Of a stretch of 64,000 bases of DNA, positions 1 through 9,577 are shown in pieces. Position 1 is the first letter of the stretch; the number at the start of each line of letters is the position of its first letter. The position numbers and the translations under genes are program-made. Source of the DNA: Caldicellulosiruptoraceae bacterium PP1 (GTDB taxonomy: Bacteria; Bacillota; Thermoanaerobacteria; Caldicellulosiruptorales; Caldicellulosiruptoraceae); contig JBGGOQ010000011.1 in NCBI GenBank assembly GCA_041320695.1, forward strand, positions 1 through 64,000, given 5' to 3'. A model generated the notes under the pieces. The model was not told the origin of the DNA. It searched no databases and was given only the letters and a program-made list of their open reading frames with translations.

Positions 1-95
1 TTAGTCATTAATCGTCAAAAATAATCAAAATATAAAATGATATTTATTTTTCTTTATAATTCTTTAATTTTCTTAAAATTAATAATTATTTTATA

Positions 96-728
96 TTATT
101 TATTAAAATATATTGTTGGAATTTTGCCTATATAAACTTGTTCAACCAAAGGTATTTTTTGATTATACGTAGTTTTCTTTTTTGAGTGTGATAATAATAG
201 TACACATTCAACATTTAAATCTAAGTTTAATCTATGAATTGTTTGGTTTATTCCTGCTGACAAAAATTCTGATTTTACCTTTGGAGAAATAATATTTATA
301 GAAATTATTTGTGCTGTTATTTCTGGTCCCATATCTATAAAAAATACATTACTGAAAAAATACCCAAATTTTAATTTTATTTTAATTGGATATAATTGAT
401 TCAATTTTTTATTTATATTTAAAATAAGTTGAGATATAATTTTGTTTATTTTTAAATTATCTATGGTAACAATATCAATACCATTATTTGTACTTTTTGA
501 AATAACAAATTGATCATAACTAATATTATTTGCGTTTATTAAATTTAAGATCTGATTGTTTATTATTTCAGTCACTATTCCTTTAGATTTAATTACAAAT
601 ACTTCTTCAAATTTATTTTCAATATAATATGATAGCACAGTGAAAACAATGATTAGAAAAATTAAAATAAAAGCCAAAAGAATTAATATCCTTTGGCGTC
701 TAATTTTATTATAATTGTAAAACCTCAT
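96..728 (-). CDS. yunB: YunB-family sporulation protein
   Basis: This is a 210-residue protein with one N-terminal membrane anchor (about residues 13-33) and a long extracytoplasmic part. The pattern of the C-terminal half (MGPEITAQ, then FLSAGINQTIHRL, then IPLVEQVYIGKIPTIY) matches what I know of YunB, a Bacillus protein made in the mother cell during sporulation and needed for full spore formation, with no defined biochemical activity. It is somewhat shorter than the Bacillus protein (about 250 residues). It lies downstream of the mannose-1-phosphate guanylyltransferase gene on the same strand with a gap of about 50 bases. No terminator is obvious in the first 95 bases of the window, which hold only AT-rich sequence. 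Confidence 0.8.
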   Translation of the reverse strand: MRFYNYNKIRRQRILILLAFILIFLIIVFTVLSYYIENKFEEVFVIKSKGIVTEIINNQILNLINANNISYDQFVISKSTNNGIDIVTIDNLKINKIISQLILNINKKLNQLYPIKIKLKFGYFFSNVFFIDMGPEITAQIISINIISPKVKSEFLSAGINQTIHRLNLDLNVECVLLLSHSKKKTTYNQKIPLVEQVYIGKIPTIYFNK

Positions 729-780
729 TTTTTTATACTATATTCATTATTCAATAATATTTTATTATATAATTTTTGTT

Positions 781-1836
781 TTAGACATATTTTTTATATT
801 TTTCACTTAAAATCATATTTTGTATTATATCTTTTATCTCAGCATCTCTTGATTTATGACATATTAAAATTGCATCATCTGCCGAGACAAGTATTATATC
901 CTTAATTCCAATGGATGTAACAAATTTATCTGTAAAAAAAATACAATCTGAAGTATCTACAGTAACTGCATCTCCTCTAATTACATTACCTTTTTCGTCC
1001 TTTTTCATAATTCTTTCAAATGCACGCCATGTCCCAATATCGTCCCAATCAAAATCTCCTTCTATAACATATAACTTCTTAGTTTTCTCCATTATAGCTT
1101 TGTCTATTGATATTTTTTCTAATTGCTCATATTCTTTATTTAAAATACTAACATACTCGTCTTTCCCAATACTTGAATATATTTTCATAAAAGTTTTGTA
1201 ATAATTAGGTAAATACTTTTTTATTTCATTAAATAGCATATCAGACCTTACAATATAAATACCACTATTCCATAAAAATCCTTTTTCGATTAGCCTCATA
1301 GCTATTTTTAAATCAGGTTTTTCAATGAACCTTTTTACTTTATATAATTTTTCATCAATTTTTTTATCTCTTTCAATATAACCATAATTGGTCTCAGGTC
1401 TGGTCGCTTTTATTCCAAATGATATAATATACCCTTGTTCAGCTAATTTGTACCCTGTTGAAATACATGATATAAAGTTAGCTTCATTTGATATAAAATG
1501 ATCAGATGGAAAAAATCCAATTACTGATTTTGGATCTTTTTTTAATAAATATGTTGTAACTAAACCTACACACGCAGCAGTTTCTTTTCTGTCAGGTTCA
1601 ATTAAAATATTACTTTGTTTTATATGAGGTAATTGTAGCTTTGCTTGTTCATAATAATCTTTATGGGTAATAATATAAATTCTTTCTGAATCAATGATTT
1701 TAGATATTCTATCATATGTTAATTGCAAAAAACTTTTGTTTCCAAATAACTGCAAAAATTGCTTCGGAAAGGTTCTTCTACTTTGGGGCCACAGTCTAGT
1801 TCCTTGACCTCCAGACAAGATACAGGCATAGAACAT
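781..1836 (-). CDS. manC: Mannose-1-phosphate guanylyltransferase (GDP-mannose pyrophosphorylase)
   Basis: This 351-residue nucleotidyltransferase makes GDP-mannose from GTP and mannose-1-phosphate, the donor for mannose- and fucose-containing surface glycans. The N-terminal signature GGQGTRLWP (residues 9-17) followed by PKQFLQL is the diagnostic pyrophosphorylase motif, and FIEKPD and WNSGIY occur where expected. It is the short single-domain form, without the C-terminal cupin isomerase domain of bifunctional ManC/AlgA. It starts 4 bases after the stop of the upstream gene of unknown function, so the two are very probably cotranslated. A GGAG lies about 12 bases before the ATG. Confidence 0.92.
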   Translation of the reverse strand: MFYACILSGGQGTRLWPQSRRTFPKQFLQLFGNKSFLQLTYDRISKIIDSERIYIITHKDYYEQAKLQLPHIKQSNILIEPDRKETAACVGLVTTYLLKKDPKSVIGFFPSDHFISNEANFISCISTGYKLAEQGYIISFGIKATRPETNYGYIERDKKIDEKLYKVKRFIEKPDLKIAMRLIEKGFLWNSGIYIVRSDMLFNEIKKYLPNYYKTFMKIYSSIGKDEYVSILNKEYEQLEKISIDKAIMEKTKKLYVIEGDFDWDDIGTWRAFERIMKKDEKGNVIRGDAVTVDTSDCIFFTDKFVTSIGIKDIILVSADDAILICHKSRDAEIKDIIQNMILSEKYKKYV

Positions 1837-1840
1837 ATAT

Positions 1841-2989
1841 TTATACTTCTCCTTGAATTAGCTCAATAGACATTCTCCAGTACCCGTCTTTTCCTTCATA
1901 AATTTTATTATCTTTTGTAATAAATTCACTAAATCCAAAAACTCTTGCATTGTTTTGATCTTCCTCAGAAAATTCACCAGGCAATAATATTTCAATCTTA
2001 TCATTTCTTTTTGAGGATCTTAAGCCAATGATAATATAGCCATAATTACCAATTAACTTTAAAACAAATGGGCTCGAAAGCATATATAAAAATGGATGAT
2101 ATTGTGAAACCTTATATACATCTTTTTTATCAATTTTTACCCATTTGACTTTATCACCAGAAAAAGGTTTATGTTTCTCACCTATTTCTTTAAGTTCATT
2201 AAAAATTCTTCTCCAAACCTCCTTATTACCAAATTCTAAAACATTAAATCTATTCTCTATTTCTTCACGATTTTCTATTTCATCTTTCTTGTCATCTTCA
2301 TTAGTTTTATTTACCTCAATTATTTGTTCATCAATATCTTTATTAAAATCTAAATTACTATTATCAATTTGAATAATACTGTTTTCTTTATCTGCATTTA
2401 CATCATAATTTCCTTCAATTTTTAAATTATCTTCATCTATTAATTTTATTTCATCTTTTCCTTCTTGTTTTTCACTTTTTTCATAGTCAGCTATGTCTAT
2501 ATTGCTTAATTTTATATCTTCTACTTTAAATCCTATTTTTTTCTCTTCATTCTTTTTTTCATGAGCTTTATTAAAATAACTAAGAATATCTTTTTCTATA
2601 TTGAAAAGGTTATTCCCATCTAATTCACCTATTAAAAGGCAATCTATTTTGTCTTTTTTTTCTTTTGCAACTAAAAATCCTATAATTTCATTGAATGGAA
2701 TTCCTGTAGTAAATACATTCGAGCAATTTGTAGAAAGATAATGTTCTAATTTACCCTTTTTAGGTTTAGGTAATGATGTTAAATAAATAGGTAAATATGA
2801 TGATTGTTTAATTATAGCATAAAAATTTAGCTTTTCCTCGTCAACAAAAACAGATTGCAATACCAAATCAAATTCCAAAATATTACCTATTTTTTGAAGC
2901 TTTATATAACCGTTTGGTATTAAATCTTTTCTTGTTTCTATCCCTTTAAGTATAACTACTTGTCTTGTAAATGAAACTCTATCTAACAA
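1841..2989 (-). CDS. Conserved hypothetical protein with acidic central linker
   Basis: I do not recognise this family. Three parts are visible: an N-terminal beta-rich part (residues 1-145), a strongly acidic, Asp/Glu/Asn/Lys-rich low-complexity linker (about 150-250), and a compact C-terminal domain of about 120 residues with WRRIF, HPFLYML and WRMSIELI motifs. There is no signal peptide or membrane segment. The reading frame is open back to an ATG at 3007, but that ATG sits inside an AAGGAGG hairpin. AAGGAGG with an 8-base spacer places the likely start at TTG 2989 (382 residues). It forms a tight pair with manC, which hints at a link to cell-surface or spore biology, but that is inference. 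Confidence 0.6.
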   Translation of the reverse strand: MLDRVSFTRQVVILKGIETRKDLIPNGYIKLQKIGNILEFDLVLQSVFVDEEKLNFYAIIKQSSYLPIYLTSLPKPKKGKLEHYLSTNCSNVFTTGIPFNEIIGFLVAKEKKDKIDCLLIGELDGNNLFNIEKDILSYFNKAHEKKNEEKKIGFKVEDIKLSNIDIADYEKSEKQEGKDEIKLIDEDNLKIEGNYDVNADKENSIIQIDNSNLDFNKDIDEQIIEVNKTNEDDKKDEIENREEIENRFNVLEFGNKEVWRRIFNELKEIGEKHKPFSGDKVKWVKIDKKDVYKVSQYHPFLYMLSSPFVLKLIGNYGYIIIGLRSSKRNDKIEILLPGEFSEEDQNNARVFGFSEFITKDNKIYEGKDGYWRMSIELIQGEV

Positions 2990-3034
2990 AATAAAAACCT
3001 CCTTCATATCCTTTGTAACAGTATATGAAGGAGG
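2987..3034 (-). promoter_or_regulatory. Perfect 12-bp hairpin that encloses a Shine-Dalgarno and is followed by a T run
   Basis: Arms at 2998-3009 and 3023-3034 are perfectly complementary, with a 13-base loop. On the minus strand the downstream arm carries AAGGAGG, the ribosome binding site of the next gene (TTG 2989), and is followed by TTTTTATTTT. It can act as the intrinsic terminator of pckG and at the same time mask the ribosome binding site of the gene behind it. Confidence 0.7.
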
Positions 3035-3052
3035 AAAGTTTTTGTGATATTA

Positions 3053-4813
3053 TTATAGTTTTTCTACAAGTTTTTGATTAAATTCTTTTAATTCTTGTGG
3101 TAGCTTAACACCAAATTGTGATAAAAATTCGTTTTGCATTTTAGCTTCTTCTTTCCAAAGATCCACATCAATATTTAATAGATCTTCTACAGTCTCTTTA
3201 CTAATATCCAGCCCATCTAAGTAAAGATCATCAACAAAAGGAACATATCCAATTGGTGTTTCCTTTGCAGATACTTTACCTTCACATCTTTCAATAATCC
3301 ATTTTAATACCCTTAGATTTTCACCAAATCCTGGCCATATGAATTTGCCATTCTCATCTTGTCTGAACCAGTTCACATTAAATATTTTTGGTGGATTTTT
3401 AATTTTCTTACCCATGTTAAGCCAATGAGCAAAATAATCAGCCATATTATATCCACAGAATGGTAACATTGCCATTGGGTCACGTCTTACAACACCTACT
3501 TTACCCATAGCTGCAGCTGTTGTTTCAGAAGCCATTGTAGCTCCAACATAAACACCATGATTCCAATCAAATGCTTCGAATACTAATGGAGCAACTTTTG
3601 CACGTCTTCCACCAAAAAGAATAGCTGATATTGGAACACCATTTGGATTTTCCCATTCCTTTGATATTGATGGACATTGTGAAGCTGGTGTTGTAAATCT
3701 TGCATTTGGATGAGCACCTTTTTCTCCATTGTCTTTTGTCCATGGTCTTCCGAGCCAATCTATACCTCTTTCAGGTGCTTCACCATCCATTCCTTCCCAC
3801 CAAACTGTTCCATCTTCTTTTAGTAGTACATTTGTAAATATTGTATTTTTCTTCACTGTTTCCATAGCATTTGGATTTGTTTTGTAACTTGTTCCTGGAG
3901 CAACACCAAAAAATCCTGCTTCAGGATTTATAGCCCATAGTCTTCCATCTTCACCAATTCTGAGCCATGCAATATCATCACCAACAGTCCAAACTTTATA
4001 TCCTAATTTTTTTAATGGTTCTGGTGGAATTAACATAGCCAAGTTAGTTTTTCCACATGCACTCGGAAAAGCTCCTGCAATATATGTTACATTTCCTTTT
4101 GGATCTTCAACACCTAAAATTAACATATGTTCAGCAAGCCAGCCTTCATTTTTAGCCAAGTAACTTGCAATTCTTAAAGCAAAGCATTTTTTGGAAAGAA
4201 TAACATTTCCACCATATCCTGAATTTACACTTAAAATAGTATTATCTTGTGGAAAGTGACAAATATATCTCTTTTCTGGATCTAAGCTTGCTTTTGAATG
4301 TAGTCCTTTTACAAAATCAGCTGAATCACCTAAATGTTGTAATGCAACATTCCCTATTCTTGCCATTATTCTAAGGTTAAGAACAACATAAATGCTATCT
4401 GTTAGCTCAATTCCAACCTTTGAATATGGTGATCCAACAGGCCCCATTAAGTAAGGAACAACATACATTGTTCTACCTTTCATTGAACCATCAAACAAAG
4501 CAAAAAGCATTTTATAAGCTTCATCTGGATCCATCCAGTTATTATTAGGTCCTGCTTCTTCTTTTGTTTTTGTACAAATAAATGTTCTGTCTTCTACTCT
4601 GGCAACATCAGATGGATGAGTTCTGTGCAAATAGCACCCAGGAAGTTTTTCCTGATTTAATTCCATTAATTCTCCACTTTCAACAGCTTGTTTTGTAAGC
4701 CTTACTTTTTCTTCTTCACTTCCATCAATCCAAACAATATTATCTGGCTTTGTTATTTTAGCCATTTCGTCAATCCAATTCAACACTACTTGATTAACTT
4801 TTATATCCAACAA
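3053..4813 (-). CDS. pckG: Phosphoenolpyruvate carboxykinase (GTP)
   Basis: This enzyme interconverts oxaloacetate plus GTP with phosphoenolpyruvate, CO2 and GDP in the cytosol, in the gluconeogenic or, in many anaerobes, the CO2-fixing direction. The phosphate-binding loop FPSACGKTNLAM at about residue 255, plus FGGRRAKVAP and NWFRQDENGKF later on, identify the GTP-dependent family rather than the ATP-dependent one. Length (about 586 residues) is typical. Translation in this frame is open to 4825, but AAGGTGG with an 8-base spacer favours a TTG start at 4813. It has its own promoter (4865-4894) and a hairpin immediately after its stop, so it seems mainly monocistronic. Confidence 0.95.
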   Translation of the reverse strand: MLDIKVNQVVLNWIDEMAKITKPDNIVWIDGSEEEKVRLTKQAVESGELMELNQEKLPGCYLHRTHPSDVARVEDRTFICTKTKEEAGPNNNWMDPDEAYKMLFALFDGSMKGRTMYVVPYLMGPVGSPYSKVGIELTDSIYVVLNLRIMARIGNVALQHLGDSADFVKGLHSKASLDPEKRYICHFPQDNTILSVNSGYGGNVILSKKCFALRIASYLAKNEGWLAEHMLILGVEDPKGNVTYIAGAFPSACGKTNLAMLIPPEPLKKLGYKVWTVGDDIAWLRIGEDGRLWAINPEAGFFGVAPGTSYKTNPNAMETVKKNTIFTNVLLKEDGTVWWEGMDGEAPERGIDWLGRPWTKDNGEKGAHPNARFTTPASQCPSISKEWENPNGVPISAILFGGRRAKVAPLVFEAFDWNHGVYVGATMASETTAAAMGKVGVVRRDPMAMLPFCGYNMADYFAHWLNMGKKIKNPPKIFNVNWFRQDENGKFIWPGFGENLRVLKWIIERCEGKVSAKETPIGYVPFVDDLYLDGLDISKETVEDLLNIDVDLWKEEAKMQNEFLSQFGVKLPQELKEFNQKLVEKL

Positions 4814-4864
4814 TAAAAACACCACCTTGCAAGATTTATATTTTCAAATTGCATTTTAGAGTAT

Positions 4865-4894
4865 ATTATACTATATATTATACTAAAAAGTCAA
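4865..4894 (-). promoter_or_regulatory. Sigma-A type promoter of pckG
   Basis: On the minus strand TTGACT (4889-4894) and TATAAT (4865-4870) are separated by 18 bases, about 50 bases before the pckG start. Confidence 0.65.
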
Positions 4895-4939
4895 AGGATT
4901 GTTAAATATTTGTTGAAAAAATGAAATTTTAAATAGCTT

Positions 4940-5776
4940 TTATTTCATATTTTTCACAACAGTATAATAAAGTGTTAAATAATTTTCAACAGTTAAATTT
5001 TCGGCTCTTAAATTGGGATCTATATTTGCTTTATCTAAAATTCTTTCAATTTTATCTTTTTCAATATCCAGATTTATACTTAAAGCATTTAAAATTGTTT
5101 TTCTTCTTGTATTAAAACATGCATGAACTATACTAAAAAACAAAGCTTCATCAATATCTGGTATATTATCTTTAAATTTTGCTTTTATAACTGCTGAATC
5201 AACATCAGGTTTTGGATAAAAGACATTCTTGCTAACCATAAATTGATCCACATAATCGCAATAAAAGTTAAATGAAACAGTTAATATCCCATATTCCTTT
5301 GTATTAGGTTTTGCAAGTATCCTTTGAGCCACTTCTTTCTGAATCATAATTGTGAAAGAGTCAATTAATTTTCTATTTTCAAAAATCTTAAATAATATTT
5401 GAGATGTAATATAATACGGAAGATTCCCCACTATTATTAATTTGTCCTTCTTGAGATTATGAAAATCAAACTGTAAAATGTCTTCATTTATAATATTTAC
5501 ATTTTGTAATTCTTTTGTAACTTCTAATAATACATTTAGTATTTTCTTATCTATCTCAACAGCATATACTGAATTCGCAATCCGAGATAGAAAAACTGTT
5601 AAAGTTCCTGGACCTGATCCAATTTCAATTACATCTTTACCTACCACATCAGCAAGATTAACAATCTTTTTTACAACATTCTCATCTATTAAAAAGTTTT
5701 GTCCAAGTTTTTTATCAGCAGATAGATTATATAAATTTAGTAATTTTATAAGTTCTGTTTTTGTTATAGCAACCAC
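4940..5776 (-). CDS. rsmA: 16S rRNA (adenine1518/1519-N6)-dimethyltransferase
   Basis: RsmA (KsgA) dimethylates two adjacent adenines in the loop of helix 45 of 16S rRNA during small-subunit assembly. The SAM-binding motif VIEIGSGPGTLT (about residues 45-56), NLPYYIT (near 118) and the opening KKLGQNFLID are textbook for the family, and 278 residues is normal. The start is odd. GTG at 5776 touches the GAGGG-rich ribosome binding site with no spacer, and no other ATG, GTG or TTG in frame has good spacing. An ATA codon at 5767 is the alternative. Confidence 0.95.
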   Translation of the reverse strand: MVAITKTELIKLLNLYNLSADKKLGQNFLIDENVVKKIVNLADVVGKDVIEIGSGPGTLTVFLSRIANSVYAVEIDKKILNVLLEVTKELQNVNIINEDILQFDFHNLKKDKLIIVGNLPYYITSQILFKIFENRKLIDSFTIMIQKEVAQRILAKPNTKEYGILTVSFNFYCDYVDQFMVSKNVFYPKPDVDSAVIKAKFKDNIPDIDEALFFSIVHACFNTRRKTILNALSINLDIEKDKIERILDKANIDPNLRAENLTVENYLTLYYTVVKNMK

Positions 5777-5788
5777 CCTCTATATTTA

Positions 5789-5823
5789 AAATAAAAGGTT
5801 CTGAAGATTATTCTCCAGAACCA
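5789..5823 (-). terminator. Intrinsic terminator after yajC
   Basis: On the minus strand GGTTCTG...CAGAACC extends through GAGA/TCTT pairs to an 11-bp stem with an ATAA loop, followed by TTTTATTT. It lies just after the yajC stop. Confidence 0.75.
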
Positions 5824-5828
5824 TTATC

Positions 5829-6182
5829 TTACTTAGGTTCAGCTTTTTTTGTAACCTCTTTTACAGCCCATTTATATACTTTAAGCTTTACTTTATCAGC
5901 ACCTACTTCGATTGTTATTGTATCATCTTTGATACTAACTATTTTGCCTATAATTCCACCTGTAGTAACTACTTCATCCCCAACTATTAGTGAATTTAAC
6001 ATTTCTCTAAATTGTTTATCCCTTCTTCTTTGAGGAACTATAAGCATTACATAAAATAAAACAAACATTAATACTATAGGTAGAATAAATTGTGTAATTA
6101 ATGCTGCAGCAACAGAACCTGATGCTGGTTGATTTTGAGCACTATTAGTTGACGCATATACTAAATCAAAAAGAAAACCCAT
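5829..6182 (-). CDS. yajC: Preprotein translocase subunit YajC
   Basis: YajC is the small auxiliary subunit that associates with SecDF next to the SecYEG channel. The protein has one membrane segment (about residues 33-55, rich in Ile, Leu, Val and Phe), then the conserved PQRRRDKQFREML and VGDEVVTTGGIIGKI motifs and a short lysine-rich tail. The frame is open upstream to 6263, but a strong TTAGGAGG ribosome binding site sits just before ATG 6182, giving 117 residues, the usual size. secDF is not in this window. A terminator follows at 5797-5822. Confidence 0.93.
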   Translation of the reverse strand: MGFLFDLVYASTNSAQNQPASGSVAAALITQFILPIVLMFVLFYVMLIVPQRRRDKQFREMLNSLIVGDEVVTTGGIIGKIVSIKDDTITIEVGADKVKLKVYKWAVKEVTKKAEPK

Positions 6183-6269
6183 AAAATTTAACCTCCTAAA
6201 AAATTGGTCTTTTTGTTCAATAAACAAGAATATTATATCAACCTGACATAATATGTGCAACAAAATTTA

Positions 6270-7469
6270 TTAATGCCTAAATAGCACTTTTTCATTTTGA
6301 AATACTTTAGTAGAAAAGTTAATTGCAATAACCACATAAACAAGTGAAGAACCTATAAATGCAAATAAATGTAAGATATTTACTTCATTTAATATAAATT
6401 CTTTGAAAATTGCTATAGAGTTCATTATAGGAATAATATAATAGCTAAATGGGATTTCATTAGGCATTTTATACATTGTCAAAAATGCAGGAATCAATAC
6501 AACAAAAGATAAAGGTGATAAGTATGTTTGTCCTTCTTTAAAACTTCTTGCATACGCACCTAACGCTACTTCAATGGCTGAAAAAATTATAGCAGTTAGC
6601 AATATCGATATAATCATCAATATAGAAACTTCAATTGATAATTTATAGCCATCAAAAATCCCTTGTCCATTACCTGTATCTATTATATGTGGTATAGCTA
6701 AAAAAGAAGCAATAAGTCCTAATAAAGTTGACAAACCACCAATTATAGACATAATTGCAACTGCTAAATATTTTGCCGTAATAATCGAGGATCTGGAACA
6801 AGTAGTTGAAAGAAGTGGTTCTAAAGTTCCTCTTTCTTTTTCTCCAGCTGTTAAATCAACTGCTGCATTGATGCCTCCTGTTGCAATCCACATTACTAAA
6901 AACATTGGAATAAGTAAAGAAAGAAATGATCCTGCAGTTTTTTGTGGTGGAGCAACATTTACAGTATCAATATTTATAGGATCTAATATGTCAGGATTTA
7001 TATTTTTGGATAATAACCTTGCCTTTATAATCTGTTTTGTATACTGATCTAATATACTTTTAATTATTGAAACAGTAGTTCCAGACTTTGGATCGGATTC
7101 GTTCATTTTTATTGTTAGTTGTGCTTTTTTTTCATTATTTATTTTTGTTTCAAAATTACTTGGTATTATTATTATAGCTTTTACCTTTCCATCTTGGAGA
7201 AGTTGTTCTGGATTCTTATCTGTAATAATATTAAAATCTGATTTAATCAAAAGTTCTAATAGAGATTTATTTTTACCTTCGTTAATTACTATAATAGGAG
7301 TTTTTTCTGGTTTTACATCTGTCATTTCTTTTGCACCTAACATAGAAAAAAGCATAATTATGGGCATCATCAACATAGGAAGAATTATTGATACTAGAAA
7401 TGTTTTTCTATCTCTAAAAATATCCTTTAATTCTTTTCTAAGTATAATCATTACATGAGTTAAATTCAT
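6270..7469 (-). CDS. natB: ABC-2 type transporter permease (NatB-like)
   Basis: This 399-residue permease has one N-terminal membrane helix (about residues 22-42), a long extracytoplasmic segment (50-180) and a C-terminal bundle of five or six helices. That is the layout of NatB, the membrane half of the Na+-extruding NatAB exporter and its relatives. The motif AGEKERGTLEPLL, which precedes the C-terminal helices, is highly typical of this family. Its start overlaps the stop of the ATPase gene as TAATG, so the two are translationally coupled. The substrate (sodium or another compound) cannot be fixed from sequence. Confidence 0.85.
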   Translation of the reverse strand: MNLTHVMIILRKELKDIFRDRKTFLVSIILPMLMMPIIMLFSMLGAKEMTDVKPEKTPIIVINEGKNKSLLELLIKSDFNIITDKNPEQLLQDGKVKAIIIIPSNFETKINNEKKAQLTIKMNESDPKSGTTVSIIKSILDQYTKQIIKARLLSKNINPDILDPINIDTVNVAPPQKTAGSFLSLLIPMFLVMWIATGGINAAVDLTAGEKERGTLEPLLSTTCSRSSIITAKYLAVAIMSIIGGLSTLLGLIASFLAIPHIIDTGNGQGIFDGYKLSIEVSILMIISILLTAIIFSAIEVALGAYARSFKEGQTYLSPLSFVVLIPAFLTMYKMPNEIPFSYYIIPIMNSIAIFKEFILNEVNILHLFAFIGSSLVYVVIAINFSTKVFQNEKVLFRH

Positions 7470-8194
7470 TATTCAGCACCTACCAATCTCATAAAAACTT
7501 CTTCTAAATTCTTGTTATTAAATTTATCTTTAAGTTGATCAACTGTTCCAATTTCCACTAATTCACCTTTATGTATTACTGCAATCCTATCGCATAGCTT
7601 TTCTACTTCACTCATAGTATGGCTGGAAAATATTATTGTCTTTCCTTCTTGTTTACAAAATCTAATAAAATCATGCACCTCTCTTGCCGATGTAACATCA
7701 AGGCTATTTGTGGGTTCATCAAAAAGCATTATCTGTGGATTGTGTATTATAGATCTTACAATACAAACCTTCTGTTTCATTCCTTTTGAAAGTTTTCCAG
7801 CTGGTTTATCTAAGAAATCAACCATATCAAACTTCTCAGCTAATTCCTTAATTCTATCATCTATTTCGCTTTTCTTCATATCATGAAGTTGTGCAAAATA
7901 TTTAATGTTCTCTCTTGCTGTTAATCTATTATATAATCCGCTTTCACTTCCAAAAAGGATACCAATACTTTTTCTTATCTTTTCAGGTTCTTTTATTAAA
8001 TCAATACCATTAATTACTGCTGTTCCACTTGTCGGTTTTATCATTGTAGAAAGCATCCTTAATGTAGTGGTCTTACCTGCACCATTCTCACCCAAAAGAC
8101 CAAATATTTCTCCCTTATTAACTTTGAAACTAAGATTTGATACAGCCTTAATCTGTCCAAAATCTTTGCTCAAATTTATTAATTCTAACATCAA
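7469..8194 (-). CDS. natA: ABC transporter ATP-binding protein (NatA-like)
   Basis: This 241-residue ATPase drives the permease encoded directly downstream. The Walker A motif GENGAGKTT, the signature LSKGMKQKV, Walker B MLFDEPTNSLD and the H-loop SSHTM are all intact, so it should hydrolyse ATP. The signature LSKGMKQ rather than LSGGQ is typical of ABC-2 exporters of the NatA, drug and bacteriocin-immunity groups. It is the first gene of a two-gene operon. Confidence 0.88.
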   Translation of the reverse strand: MMLELINLSKDFGQIKAVSNLSFKVNKGEIFGLLGENGAGKTTTLRMLSTMIKPTSGTAVINGIDLIKEPEKIRKSIGILFGSESGLYNRLTARENIKYFAQLHDMKKSEIDDRIKELAEKFDMVDFLDKPAGKLSKGMKQKVCIVRSIIHNPQIMLFDEPTNSLDVTSAREVHDFIRFCKQEGKTIIFSSHTMSEVEKLCDRIAVIHKGELVEIGTVDQLKDKFNNKNLEEVFMRLVGAE

Positions 8195-8306
8195 TTACCT
8201 CCAATGAATAATTTTATAATTATTATAACAAATAATTGAGAATTTTCAATAAATATTAATAACTAATAATAATATATTTTGCTAACTTAATAAATTTATT
8301 AATAAT

Positions 8307-9392
<1,086 letters not shown>

Positions 9393-9518
9393 TCAAATAA
9401 ACCTAATAATATATGCTTTATTATTTTATCATACCACTTTGTAAAAAAATAAACATTAATTATATTTTAACTGATTTTAGCTTACTTTGTTTATCATAGC
9501 CGTCTAAAGTTAAAATAC

Positions 9519-9567
9519 AAAAAAAGCGGATGCCCAGCTTTTTTTAAAATTGGACATCCACTTTTTT
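9519..9567. terminator. Intrinsic terminator after the GH3/DUF4091 operon
   Basis: The arms GCGGATGCCC (9526-9535) and GGACATCCAC (9552-9561) pair with one mismatch. T runs flank the stem on both strands. On the minus strand it lies just after the GH3 stop and so closes that operon. Confidence 0.75.
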
Positions 9568-9577
9568 CTTATAATTA

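Noticed and set aside
1-95. Possible end or start of a gene at the left edge
   Set aside because: Short ATG-like triplets occur but there is no ribosome binding site and too little sequence to judge.
6183-6263. N-terminal extension of YajC
   Set aside because: A strong TTAGGAGG just before ATG 6182 and the normal family length show that the internal start is the real one.
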